This document shows, one piece after another, positions 8,019 to 16,923 of a DNA stretch of 42,908 bases. Both the position numbers and the translations under genes were made by a program. The notes under the pieces are model-generated. The model was not told the origin of the DNA and did no database searches. It was given only the letters and a program-made list of their open reading frames with translations. Source of the stretch: an uncultured Anaerococcus sp. (GTDB taxonomy: Bacteria > Bacillota > Clostridia > Tissierellales > Peptoniphilaceae); the NCBI RefSeq assembly GCF_937934665.1, contig NZ_CALGYW010000102.1, forward strand, positions 1 through 42,908, given 5' to 3'. Every line of letters starts with the position of its first letter. Within the stretch, counting starts at the first letter, position 1.

Positions 8019-11000
8019 CTATCTGGTAAAATATTCTACACCATTTTTAAATATGTCTTGCCTATCCTTTAAGGAATTGGTTTTATAAAGGGTCTTATAT
8101 GACCTTTCTGAATGGCCCATCTTGCCTAAGATTAGACCGTCTTCGCTAACCATACCTTCTATAGCGTATGCTGATCCATTTGGATTGTATTTACCATTTA
8201 GGGTCGCATCTCCATCGTTATCCACATATTGGAAGGCTGCAAGATGTTTGAATTTTTCTATATTGTTTCCAACAAGTCTTCCCTCGCCGTGGCTAAATAC
8301 TAACTCATGGAGGTCACCAATTTCAAAACCTTGGGTCCATGGTGACTTAGTTGATGCTACTCTTGTAATAGCTGTATCTGATATATGTCTAAAGCCTACA
8401 TTTCTAAACAGACTTAGGTCATCTTCTCCTAGATCTCTTATCTTTCCATATGGAAGAAGTCCTGATTTTATTAAGGCCTGGAAGCCATTACAGATACCTA
8501 GGATTAATCTTTTATCTGCAAGGTGGTCATGAATTGCTTTTTTGACCTTGTCATTTTTAAGGATATTTACTATAAACTTAGCTGACCCATCTGGTTCATC
8601 TCCAGCAGAAAATCCACCAGGGAAGGCTATGATATGAGATTCTTTAATCTCTCTTACAAATTCATCTATAGAATTTTTAATGTCGTCTTCTTTGGTATTT
8701 GTAAAGACTACTTGCCTTACAAATGCACCGGCTTCTTCAAAGGCCTTTTGAGTATCATATTCTGAGTTTGTTCCAGGGAATACTGGAATTACTACCCTAA
8801 CCTCGTCTATCTTTTCTTTATAATAGATATTTTCAGTTTTCTCTGATACTAGGTTTTCAACCTTACCTTCCTCTTTGTTGTAGTAGGTTGGATAGATTTC
8901 CTCTAAGGTTGACATATAGGCTTTTCGAGCCTCATCAAGCTTAATTTCAATGCCATTTATAGAAATTTCTTCGCTAACCTTACCGATTTCCTTAAAGTCT
9001 AAATCAGTATTTGCTTCAATAACGATTGAGCAAGGGTTAAAGTCAAGGGCCTTGTCATAGTTTATTGTAAATCCTAATTTATTTCCAAGAGCCATCTTGA
9101 TTAAAGATGCGGAAACTGAACCAAAGTCTTGGACATAGGCTGAAACAACCTTTTTATCCTTTATATAAGAGTTTAATTTATCAAATTCATCCATGGCGCT
9201 TTTAAGATTTGGATAGCCTTTTTCATCCTTTTCAATCTCTAGGATATATAACTTGTTACCAATCTTTTTAAGGTCTGGAGTAATTACGTCTTCTATTTTT
9301 ACAGGTGTACAAGCAAAGGAAATTAGGGTTTCAACTACATCTAGGTCGTTAAAAGATCCTGACATGGAGTCTTTACCACCTATTGCAGGTCTACCGATTT
9401 CTCTTTGGGCTATAACAGAACCTAGCATGGCCTGGGTCACCTTGCCCCATTTTTTAGGATCATCTAAAAGTTTTTTAAAGTACTCTTGGAAGGAGAAGTA
9501 TAAATCTTCCCTATTTCCACCTACTGCATAAACTTTTGCCACAGATTCTAGGACTGCATATATACTTGATAAAAATGGTGAGTATTTTGAAATCTTTGGT
9601 ATAAATCCATATGATAAAATAGTCGCTGTATCTGGTGTACTATATAGGGTAGGAATAGCTGCAACAGAGGCTTGGACTGGAGTTATCCTTTCCTTACCAG
9701 CAAAAGGCATCATTACAGTTTGGGCACCAACAGATGAGTCAAACATAGAGGCCATACCCTTTTGGTTGGTAACGTTTAGGTCTTTTAGCTCATCAAGGAT
9801 TGCTTCTTTGGTCACTTCTTTTTTAACAAATGGATTTTCTCTTACATTATCAACAAGGTCTGCCTTGGCGTGTTTTCTGACACCTGCTGTTGCTAAAAAC
9901 TCTGCGCTAAAGTCTACGATTTTTTCGTCTTCATAATACATTTCTAGACGGTTCTTGTCGGTTATGTTTGCAACGTGAACGTATTCTAGGTTTTCTTTTT
10001 CACATTCTTTTACAAAGGCCTCGTAGTCTTTTTTATTAATACCTACCGCCATTCTTTCTTGAGATTCAGAGATGGCTATTTCTGTTGGGTTTAGTCCCTT
10101 GTATTTGGTTTTAACCCTATCAAGGAATATTTCTATACCTTCTGAAAGCTCACCTATGGCTACAGATACACCACCTGCACCAAAGTCGTTTGATTTTTTG
10201 ATAAGTCTTGTAACTTCTGGCTTTCTAAAGAGTCTTTGGATTTTTCTCTCTTCCACAGGATTTCCCTTTTGAACTTGGCTTGATGCTGTTGTAAGGGAAG
10301 AGTCATCGTGAATTACAGAAGAACCTGAAGCCCCTTGGATACCATCACGGCCTGTTCTGCCACCAATCATTACTACTATATCACCAGGGACAAGCTCTTC
10401 TCTCTTATAATCGCCGTCTTTTACAGCTCCTACAACTGCTCCAACTTCCATGGTTTTTGCAACGTAGGATGGGTCGTAGATTTCTCTTACAAAAGTAGTT
10501 GCAAGCCCGATTTGGTTACCATAAGATGAGTTTCCTAAAGCTTTGCCCTTAGATATTTCTATTTGTGGGAGCTTGTTGGCAAGGGTTTCTTCTCTTTTTT
10601 CTAGGATATTGCCAGCCCCTGAAACCCTCATTGCCTGGTAAACATAGGACCTACCTGAAAGTGGGTCTCTTATGGCTCCACCTATACAGGTTGATGCTCC
10701 ACCAAAAGGCTCGATTTCTGAAGGGTGGTTGTGGGTTTCGTTTTTAAATTGGATAAGCCACTTTTCCTTCTCGCCCTTATTTTCTATTTCAGTAAAAAAC
10801 GAGCAGGCGTTTATTTCTTCACTTACCTCGATATTGGTATCACCCAAAACCTTGGTGTGGTACTTGCCAAAAATTGAGGCCATGTCCATAAGTCTAATTG
10901 GCTTGGTGATGCCAAGCTCTTTCCTTAGTCTTATATAATAATCAAAGGCATCTTGCATTTCTTTTTGGAAAATTTTTGAATTTATATTTACCTCATCAAG

Positions 11001-11681
11001 GCTTGTTTCAAAAGTTGTGTGCCTACAGTGGTCAGACCAAAATACGTCTAGGACGTAGATTTCTGTTTCACTTGGGTCCCTATCTTCTTTTTTATAATGA
11101 TCTTGGATAAATTCCAAATCTTCTAAATCTAGGGCAAGGGATAGGTCTTTTATGAGTTCTTCTAATTCTTTTTTTCCGTATTCCCTAAAGCCTGTTAAAT
11201 CCTTTAAAGGCTTCATTTTAGAATCAATAGCAAAGTCCATTTTAGATAGGTCTTTTTCGCTAGATTCGATTGGGTTTATAAGGTATTTTTTAATTTCTTT
11301 TAGTTTTTCCTCTGAAACTTCCCCATCTAATACTACAAGTCTTCCTGCCCTTACTAAGACATCTGCCTTATCGTCAATAAGCCTTAGAGCCTTGCTGGCC
11401 GAATCTGCCCTTTGGTCGTATTGGGCTGGGAGAGTTTCGTAGGCTATGTAGATTTTGCCATTAAGGTCAAGCTCTTCAAAAACCTCATCTGTCATTACTT
11501 CAGAAAAAACTCTTGTTTTAGCCTTTTCATATAGGTTTTCACTGATATTATAAAGGTCATAGATTACATAGGTATTAACATTTTTTAAGTCAAGGTCAAA
11601 GTCCCTATTAAAAAGGGCTTTTAAATTTTCACTTTCCCTGTCATAGGCAGGTCTTTTTTGTACAAATATTCTCTTATTCAA
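8019..11681 (-). CDS. purL: Phosphoribosylformylglycinamidine synthase, single-chain form
   Basis: This enzyme converts FGAR, glutamine and ATP to FGAM. One long chain carries the synthetase halves and a C-terminal glutaminase, as in E. coli and many clostridia; separate purS and purQ genes are not needed. Visible motifs are FKNETHNHPSEIEPFGGA in the synthetase part, the glutaminase nucleophile in LGICNGFQ, and GKMGHSER with its catalytic His near the end. The glutaminase is intact, unlike that of PurF. The best start is TTG at 11681, giving about 1220 residues (MNKRIFVQKR). A GGAGG lies 6 nt upstream of it, while the in-frame ATG at 11702 has its own coding sequence overlapping this GGAGG. 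With the TTG start, purL overlaps the purK stop by 8 nt. Confidence 0.95.
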   Translation of the reverse strand: MNKRIFVQKRPAYDRESENLKALFNRDFDLDLKNVNTYVIYDLYNISENLYEKAKTRVFSEVMTDEVFEELDLNGKIYIAYETLPAQYDQRADSASKALRLIDDKADVLVRAGRLVVLDGEVSEEKLKEIKKYLINPIESSEKDLSKMDFAIDSKMKPLKDLTGFREYGKKELEELIKDLSLALDLEDLEFIQDHYKKEDRDPSETEIYVLDVFWSDHCRHTTFETSLDEVNINSKIFQKEMQDAFDYYIRLRKELGITKPIRLMDMASIFGKYHTKVLGDTNIEVSEEINACSFFTEIENKGEKEKWLIQFKNETHNHPSEIEPFGGASTCIGGAIRDPLSGRSYVYQAMRVSGAGNILEKREETLANKLPQIEISKGKALGNSSYGNQIGLATTFVREIYDPSYVAKTMEVGAVVGAVKDGDYKREELVPGDIVVMIGGRTGRDGIQGASGSSVIHDDSSLTTASSQVQKGNPVEERKIQRLFRKPEVTRLIKKSNDFGAGGVSVAIGELSEGIEIFLDRVKTKYKGLNPTEIAISESQERMAVGINKKDYEAFVKECEKENLEYVHVANITDKNRLEMYYEDEKIVDFSAEFLATAGVRKHAKADLVDNVRENPFVKKEVTKEAILDELKDLNVTNQKGMASMFDSSVGAQTVMMPFAGKERITPVQASVAAIPTLYSTPDTATILSYGFIPKISKYSPFLSSIYAVLESVAKVYAVGGNREDLYFSFQEYFKKLLDDPKKWGKVTQAMLGSVIAQREIGRPAIGGKDSMSGSFNDLDVVETLISFACTPVKIEDVITPDLKKIGNKLYILEIEKDEKGYPNLKSAMDEFDKLNSYIKDKKVVSAYVQDFGSVSASLIKMALGNKLGFTINYDKALDFNPCSIVIEANTDLDFKEIGKVSEEISINGIEIKLDEARKAYMSTLEEIYPTYYNKEEGKVENLVSEKTENIYYKEKIDEVRVVIPVFPGTNSEYDTQKAFEEAGAFVRQVVFTNTKEDDIKNSIDEFVREIKESHIIAFPGGFSAGDEPDGSAKFIVNILKNDKVKKAIHDHLADKRLILGICNGFQALIKSGLLPYGKIRDLGEDDLSLFRNVGFRHISDTAITRVASTKSPWTQGFEIGDLHELVFSHGEGRLVGNNIEKFKHLAAFQYVDNDGDATLNGKYNPNGSAYAIEGMVSEDGLILGKMGHSERSYKTLYKTNSLKDRQDIFKNGVEYFTR

Positions 11682-12714
11682 AGTCGTCCTCCAGATATAC
11701 ACTTCCTAAAAAGTTCATGTGACCGATTTTCCTGTTATGGTGAGCTTCCTTTTCGTATAAGTGAAGGTAGCCTTGTTTTTTTGTTATTAAATTTATAAAA
11801 TATTCTTCATTTTGGCCAAGGATATTATATAAAGTTGCTTCTCTATTTTCGATTTTTCCTACCTTAAGGCCGCAAATACCCTCTATATGAGCCCTAAATT
11901 GAGACTTTGTTGCAGATTCTTGGGTAATATGACCAGAGTTATGAACTCTTGGTGCTATTTCATTGAAAATCACTTCCCCATTTGATATAAAATACTCAAC
12001 TGTAAGAACTCCGTAATAGTCGTTGTCAGCAAGGATCCTCTTTGTATAATCGATAGCCTTAGCTTCTTGGTCTTTTGTAACATGAGCTGGAATATTTGAC
12101 CTATAGAGGATGTTTTCTCTGTGTTCGTTTTCAACTACAGCTACTATCTCGATTCCCTCAATATCTTTTACAGCAACTACTGATATTTCCTTATCAAGGT
12201 CTAGCATCTCTTCAAGGATGGTATCTTTTTCTACTTCTTCATTTGAAGAAATAATTTTTTGCCCCTTACCGTCATAGCCAAACCTTGTGGTTTTCATTAC
12301 GTATTTACCATTTATATCGTAATCGTCCTTGTTTGCATCAAAGTATTTAACAGTTGGTATACCAAGACTTCTAGCATATTCTTTTTCCTTTAGCCTATGC
12401 TGGCTAATTTCTAAAAGTCTTGAAGATTGGACAAAATTATACTTATTTTCTAATTTTTTATAAGATTCTATGTCAATATTTTCAAATTCAAAAGTAACAA
12501 CATCACTCATCTCGCATAGTTTTTCAATATTTTCGTATACATTAAAAGCACTATGGATAAAATAATCCGCAAATTTCTTTGCGCATGCGTCCTCTCCTGG
12601 ATCTAAAACTGCTACCTTGTAGCCCATTTCCTTTGCGCTCATAGCGAGCATCCTTCCAAGTTGGCCGCCACCGATTATACCGATAGTGCTTTTGGGTAAT
12701 ATAGTCTTGATCAT
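11674..12714 (-). CDS. purK: N5-carboxyaminoimidazole ribonucleotide synthase
   Basis: PurK is an ATP-grasp enzyme that carboxylates AIR with bicarbonate to N5-CAIR, the substrate of the class I PurE encoded just upstream. The 346-residue protein shows the N-terminal GIIGGGQLGRMLA motif (residues 12-24) and the C-terminal EIAPRVHNSGHIT signature. It overlaps purE by 4 nt and purL by 8 nt, so the first three genes are probably translationally coupled. Having purK means AIR carboxylation does not depend on high CO2, as it would with a class II PurE. Length and motifs are normal. Confidence 0.96.
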   Translation of the reverse strand: MIKTILPKSTIGIIGGGQLGRMLAMSAKEMGYKVAVLDPGEDACAKKFADYFIHSAFNVYENIEKLCEMSDVVTFEFENIDIESYKKLENKYNFVQSSRLLEISQHRLKEKEYARSLGIPTVKYFDANKDDYDINGKYVMKTTRFGYDGKGQKIISSNEEVEKDTILEEMLDLDKEISVVAVKDIEGIEIVAVVENEHRENILYRSNIPAHVTKDQEAKAIDYTKRILADNDYYGVLTVEYFISNGEVIFNEIAPRVHNSGHITQESATKSQFRAHIEGICGLKVGKIENREATLYNILGQNEEYFINLITKKQGYLHLYEKEAHHNRKIGHMNFLGSVYLEDDFE

Positions 12715-13190
12715 ATTTTCATATCTTCCTTTACTATATTTTCTAATTCAATTTTAAAGTCCCTGTATTTTTCTGCTAATTTTTCATCGTTAATAGCAAG
12801 AATTGAAAGGGCACAAATAGCAGCGTTCTTAGCTCCTGCCTCACCTATAGCCATGGTTGCAACTGGTACACCGTATGGCATTTGTACAATCGAAAGAAGC
12901 GAGTCTACGCCGTTTAGGGTGGATGATTTAATTGGGACACCAATTACAGGTAAAGTAGTTGACGCAGCAATCATACCTGGCAAATGTGCAGCTCCACCTG
13001 CTGCAGCTATTATTAGACTGTAGCCGTTATCTTTAGCGTTTTTCGCAAAGTCAACCATTAATTCAGGTGTCCTGTGCGCGCTAACAACCCTCTTGTCGTA
13101 GTCTATACCAAACTTATCAAGTATAGCACAACACTCTTTCATAGTCTTGTAGTCAGATTTTGAACCCATTATGACAGCTATTTTTGACAT
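12711..13190 (-). CDS. purE: N5-carboxyaminoimidazole ribonucleotide mutase
   Basis: PurE rearranges N5-CAIR to CAIR. At 159 residues it is of normal size, with the N-terminal IMGSKSD motif, VSAHRTPE with the catalytic His, and the glycine-rich AAAGGAAHLPGM loop. The neighbouring purK supports a class I mutase. It is the first gene of the minus-strand operon. The promoter predicted at 13225-13252 gives an untranslated leader of only about 30 nt, too short for a purine riboswitch, so control is more likely by a protein at the promoter. Confidence 0.96.
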   Translation of the reverse strand: MSKIAVIMGSKSDYKTMKECCAILDKFGIDYDKRVVSAHRTPELMVDFAKNAKDNGYSLIIAAAGGAAHLPGMIAASTTLPVIGVPIKSSTLNGVDSLLSIVQMPYGVPVATMAIGEAGAKNAAICALSILAINDEKLAEKYRDFKIELENIVKEDMKI

Positions 13191-13224
13191 TTTAACTCCT
13201 TATCTTTTCTTATACTACAAAATT

Positions 13225-13252
13225 AGTATATCTATTTTAAAAATTTTTTCAA
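13225..13252 (-). promoter_or_regulatory. Predicted promoter of the purE-fhs operon
   Basis: On the minus strand TTGAAA (13247-13252) and TATACT (13225-13230) are separated by 16 nt. The element sits back to back with the purC promoter. I saw no Bacillus-type PurR box and no purine riboswitch core in the 184-bp gap. Confidence 0.6.
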
Positions 13253-13286
13253 TGGTAAATGTGAAATTAAATTTTTAAATCTCAAC

Positions 13287-13314
13287 TTGACAAATTTTCC
13301 TATGTAAATAAAAT
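13287..13314 (+). promoter_or_regulatory. Predicted promoter of purC
   Basis: A perfect TTGACA (13287-13292) and TAAAAT (13309-13314) are spaced by 16 nt. The roughly 55-nt leader carries two direct copies of TTGTAAGA (13319-13326 and 13350-13357), 31 nt apart, and then an AAGGAG ribosome site just before ATG 13375. Confidence 0.65.
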
Positions 13315-13374
13315 TTATTTGTAAGAAAGTCATAAGTATTATATCATTATTGTAAGATAAATAAGGAGAAAATA

Positions 13375-14055
13375 ATGAATTTAATTTACAAAGGCAAGAC
13401 AAAAGATATCTACGAATTAGAAAACGGCAACATCTTAATGAAATTTAAAGACGATGTTACAGGCAAGGACGGAGTCTTTGATCCAGGCGAAAACCAAGTT
13501 GGTCTATCAATAGCTGGAGCAGGAAATGCTGGTCTTAGACTTACAGAATTTTTCTTTAATAAACTAAACTCAAAAAATATCCCAACCCACTATGTAAAAT
13601 CAAATGTAGAAGAAAATACAATGGAAGTTAAAAAAGCTAGGGTTTTTGGCAAGGGTCTTGAATTTATATGTAGGTATAAGGCAGTGGGTTCTTTTTATAG
13701 AAGATACGCTAAATACATAGAAGAAGGCGCCGATCTTGATGGATTTTTTGAAATAACAATCAAAGACGATGAAGCAGGCGACCCTACAATTTCTAAAGAC
13801 TGCCTAGATGCGTTAAAAATCGCAACAAACGACCAATACGAAGAGCTAAAAAGACTTACAAAAGAGATTTGCGGCCTAATCCGCGATATCTTAAAAGAAA
13901 AAGGTCTTGACCTTTATGATATAAAACTAGAATTTGGACTTGACGAAAACGGAAAAATAATCCTAATAGATGAAATATCTGGAGGAAACATGAGAGTCTA
14001 CAAGGGTGATGAATACATCGAACCACTTAGACTTACAGAAATGGTCCTTGACTAA
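13375..14055 (+). CDS. purC: Phosphoribosylaminoimidazole-succinocarboxamide synthase
   Basis: PurC joins CAIR and aspartate to SAICAR with ATP. The 226-residue protein begins with the YKGKTKDIYEL signature, keeps the RYKAVGS substrate segment, ends its core with LEFGLDENGKIILIDEIS, and has the LKIA segment between. It is of the slightly shorter type common in clostridia, with VTGKDGVFDPGEN near residue 30. It is the only purine gene here on the plus strand, divergent from purE, and has its own promoter and terminator. The next step (PurB) is not in the window. Confidence 0.95.
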   Translation: MNLIYKGKTKDIYELENGNILMKFKDDVTGKDGVFDPGENQVGLSIAGAGNAGLRLTEFFFNKLNSKNIPTHYVKSNVEENTMEVKKARVFGKGLEFICRYKAVGSFYRRYAKYIEEGADLDGFFEITIKDDEAGDPTISKDCLDALKIATNDQYEELKRLTKEICGLIRDILKEKGLDLYDIKLEFGLDENGKIILIDEISGGNMRVYKGDEYIEPLRLTEMVLD

Positions 14056-14060
14056 AAAAT

Positions 14061-14097
14061 AATCCCTTTTGGAAAATTTCCAAGAGGGATTTTTTTG
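14061..14097 (+). terminator. Terminator of purC
   Basis: A long near-perfect hairpin, AATCCCT paired with AGGGATT plus an inner TTGGAAA/TTTCCAA stem, is followed by seven T. It starts 5 nt after the purC stop. Confidence 0.93.
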
Positions 14098-14143
14098 AAA
14101 AAATTTTTAAAAAAAGCGCATCTTAAATCCGCCTTTTTTACTC

Positions 14144-15448
14144 TTAAAATGATATTCTAAAAATTACCGCTATTGCGCAAAGGATAACAGCAAGGGGTAC
14201 ATATACAAATTTACCTAGCTTATACCAAGTGTCACCATATTTTTTCTTAGAACCAAGGTTAATTGCACCTAGAAGTTTATCCTTCTTTAATATCCAAAAC
14301 CATGTTACAGCACCAATCATTGCCCCTATTGGGATTACGTAGATTGAAATAAAGTCCATAAATGGTCCCCACCTGCTTATCGTTTCCATATTTACACCAA
14401 TAGCAAAAACTACGATTCCGATTAAAACTAAAACCATATTACGTTTTAATTTTGGATGTCTTTGCATAAGTGATTCTGCTACTACTTCAAACATATTTTG
14501 TAGGGATGATATACCGCCGAATACAACTGCTACGTATAAAATAATGGCAAAAATCCTTCCTGCTGCCATATCTTGTAAAATTGTAGGTAGGACTTGGAAA
14601 AGTAATCCAGGTCCCCCTGCCTGGTCCATGTTGTAGACAATAATTGCAGGAATCATTACAAAGGATGCAATCATAGCTGCCATGGTATCTAAGAAGCCTG
14701 TCATCTTAGATGAAGAAACTATATCCTCATCATCATCAAGGTAGGCACCAACTACAAGCATTCCCGATCCTGTAACAGATAAGGAGAAGAACGCCTGGCC
14801 CATGGCCTCTAGAATTGTTCCCCAAGATAACATCTCTTTATCAAACCTAAACATATACTTATAGCCCTCTATAGCGTTTGGAAGGGCCGCTATCCTTATA
14901 GCAAGGATTACAAAAAGTACAAAAAAGGCAGGCATCATAATTTTATTAGATTTTTCAATTGTAGATGCTCCACCTATACAGGAAATTAGGGTAATAGCTA
15001 TGATAAAAAAGTGGTAAGGCACAACTGAGTAAGACTTTAGGGAAAAGCTATCAAAGTAGCTTGTAGTATCAGCTGTCAAAAGCACCCCACTTAAAGAATC
15101 AATTAAGGCTTTTAATACGTAGGCAACTATTACAGCATAACCTATAGCGATTAATAAAGAGCCAATAAGTGGAATATATCCAATAAACTTACCTATAACA
15201 GTATCTTCTTTACGACTTTTAAAAGCCTTGTGGTAGGCACCTAGGGTTCCTGTTTGAGCATACCTACCAACTGCAAACTCACTAGCAAGACCACAATAAG
15301 CGAAAAGACTTATAAAAATTATGTAAGCTAAGAGAAAGACTAGACCCCCTCTTTGAAATTTGTATGGAAATCCCCAGACATTGGCCATGCCAACAGCAGA
15401 GCCTACGGCCGTTAGGATAAATCCAAGTTTTGAACTAAATTTATTCAT
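14144..15448 (-). CDS. NSS-family sodium-dependent amino acid transporter (second paralog)
   Basis: This membrane protein belongs to the neurotransmitter:sodium symporter (LeuT-fold) family. The N-terminal segment GSAVGMANVWGFPYKF (residues 16-31) is the family's first-helix signature, with the unwound sodium and substrate site. I count about eleven hydrophobic helices in 434 residues, typical of short bacterial NSS members. It is a clear paralog of the protein at 15622-16920: both contain the signature and end with an IxLGxKKK segment before a last helix. It is expressed from its own promoter behind a terminator, separate from trpS. The substrate is probably an amino acid; which one is not visible. 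Confidence 0.9.
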   Translation of the reverse strand: MNKFSSKLGFILTAVGSAVGMANVWGFPYKFQRGGLVFLLAYIIFISLFAYCGLASEFAVGRYAQTGTLGAYHKAFKSRKEDTVIGKFIGYIPLIGSLLIAIGYAVIVAYVLKALIDSLSGVLLTADTTSYFDSFSLKSYSVVPYHFFIIAITLISCIGGASTIEKSNKIMMPAFFVLFVILAIRIAALPNAIEGYKYMFRFDKEMLSWGTILEAMGQAFFSLSVTGSGMLVVGAYLDDDEDIVSSSKMTGFLDTMAAMIASFVMIPAIIVYNMDQAGGPGLLFQVLPTILQDMAAGRIFAIILYVAVVFGGISSLQNMFEVVAESLMQRHPKLKRNMVLVLIGIVVFAIGVNMETISRWGPFMDFISIYVIPIGAMIGAVTWFWILKKDKLLGAINLGSKKKYGDTWYKLGKFVYVPLAVILCAIAVIFRISF

Positions 15449-15515
15449 TATTTTCTCCTTATTTATTAATATCCATTATTTTCTTTTTCGGTATATCGCT
15501 TTAAAGCATAATCTA

Positions 15516-15543
15516 ATTATAACCCATTTTTCAAATAAATCAA
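15516..15543 (-). promoter_or_regulatory. Predicted promoter of the second NSS transporter
   Basis: On the minus strand TTGATT (15538-15543) and a perfect TATAAT (15516-15521) are spaced by 16 nt, directly after the T-tract of the preceding terminator. A GCTTTAAAGC palindrome lies just downstream (15498-15507) near the expected start point and could be an operator. Confidence 0.6.
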
Positions 15544-15617
15544 GAAAAAAACTCTTACAAAGATAAGTTCCCCTCTAAAAATATAGAAATTTTTATAAAC
15601 CTATCCTTGTAAGAGTA
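15544..15617 (-). terminator. Two-tier hairpin terminator between the NSS genes
   Basis: A 15-bp inverted repeat (15551-15565 with 15602-15616, one mismatch; ACTCTTACAA pairs with TTGTAAGAGT) encloses a 36-nt loop. The loop contains its own small TAAAAAT/ATTTTTA hairpin. On the minus strand it is followed by seven T. It starts just after the stop of the upstream NSS gene and should end the transcript. The loop is longer than usual for a simple terminator. Confidence 0.75.
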
Positions 15618-15621
15618 AATT

Positions 15622-16920
15622 TTAATGAAATAAAATTGAAGCTAGGCAAACCACTATTACAAGTGGAGTATAAAGGTATTTACCTAAGCTTATAAAATTT
15701 GATGTTTTTTTCTTCTTAGCCCCCAAATTTATCTCCTTTAAAAGAACCTTTGGGTCCATTATATAAAACCAAACCACAGCACCGAGCATGGCCCCAAGTG
15801 GGATTAGGTAATATATAGTAATATCCATTAGATTAGACCACCTAGCAAGGGGATGGAGATCTACACCCAAAAGTAGGACTGTGGTCCCAACCAAAATAAG
15901 GGCTGTCTTATCATTTATTTTAAATTCCTGGTTAAGGGTATGGGCAATCGATTCGAAGATAGTTTGAAGCGATGTCATCCCTGCCATAATTATCGCCATG
16001 TAAAATAAAACTGCAAAGCCCCTTCCAACCTTCATTGAGTTAAATATACTAGGAAGAATGTGGAAAATCAGGGCGGGACCTTCAGCATTGGCCATAGAGA
16101 AAACTACAATACTAGGTACTATAATAAAGGCTGACAAAAGTGCAACAATAGTATCAAATAAACCTGTTAGAGCAGAGTTTGAGACTATGTCGTGGTCATC
16201 TGTAAGCATTCTGCCTACAAAAATCATGCCAAAACCAGTAATTGACAGGGCAAATAAGGTATCCCCCATGGCAGAAATTGCTGTGCCAATATTAAAGTCT
16301 TTTAAGTCAAACCTAAAAAGCAACTTATAACCTTCTCCAATATTTGGAAGCGTTAACATCTTAAATAAAACTATTAGGTAGATTAAAATCATGGATGGCA
16401 TCAAAACTGAGTTTAACTTTTGAACTGATTTAAAACCACCCAAACTTATTAAAACTACCATTACAATTATCAAAAGATGGATTTCCATAACAGCAAAGGA
16501 TCTTGAAGAAAATTCTTCAAACCAGACTGCAGGTGGGTTCATAAGGAGGGTTCCATTTATAGTATCTACCAGAGCCTTGGCCACGTAAGAGACTATGATG
16601 GTATAACCCACAGCTATTATAAGTGAAATTATAAGCGGCAAATATCCATAGTATTTGGCAAGTTTAGACTTTGGGTGACCTGTCTTAATAGCTTTTTCAT
16701 AAGATTTTACAACTGAACCCTTTCCTAGCCTACCAACAGCAAATTCGCTAGAAAGGCCAACATAGGAGAAAAGTGAGATAAAGATCAAATAAAATATCAG
16801 AAAGAATATCCCACCCTTGTGAAACTTATAAGGAAAACCCCAAACATTGGCCATACCAACCGCCGATCCTGTGGCGGCCAGGACGAAGATAGTCTTCGAT
16901 TTTGTTTTTGGTAGCTTCAT
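15622..16920 (-). CDS. NSS-family transporter next to trpS, probable tryptophan importer
   Basis: This 432-residue LeuT-fold sodium symporter has the first-helix signature GSAVGMANVWGFPYKF at residues 17-32 and about eleven hydrophobic helices. Its ATG lies 3 nt after the trpS stop, so the two genes are almost certainly cotranscribed and coupled. The NSS family includes a characterised bacterial tryptophan transporter (TnaT of Symbiobacterium). Co-location with tryptophanyl-tRNA synthetase makes tryptophan the best substrate guess; that is inference from context, not from binding-site residues. A terminator follows the gene, and the next NSS gene has its own promoter. Confidence 0.9.
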   Translation of the reverse strand: MKLPKTKSKTIFVLAATGSAVGMANVWGFPYKFHKGGIFFLIFYLIFISLFSYVGLSSEFAVGRLGKGSVVKSYEKAIKTGHPKSKLAKYYGYLPLIISLIIAVGYTIIVSYVAKALVDTINGTLLMNPPAVWFEEFSSRSFAVMEIHLLIIVMVVLISLGGFKSVQKLNSVLMPSMILIYLIVLFKMLTLPNIGEGYKLLFRFDLKDFNIGTAISAMGDTLFALSITGFGMIFVGRMLTDDHDIVSNSALTGLFDTIVALLSAFIIVPSIVVFSMANAEGPALIFHILPSIFNSMKVGRGFAVLFYMAIIMAGMTSLQTIFESIAHTLNQEFKINDKTALILVGTTVLLLGVDLHPLARWSNLMDITIYYLIPLGAMLGAVVWFYIMDPKVLLKEINLGAKKKKTSNFISLGKYLYTPLVIVVCLASILFH

Positions 16921-16923
16921 AGG

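Noticed and set aside
13191..13374. Search for a purine riboswitch or Bacillus-type PurR box before purE and purC
   Set aside because: Leaders are too short and no conserved core or CCGAA-type box is seen.
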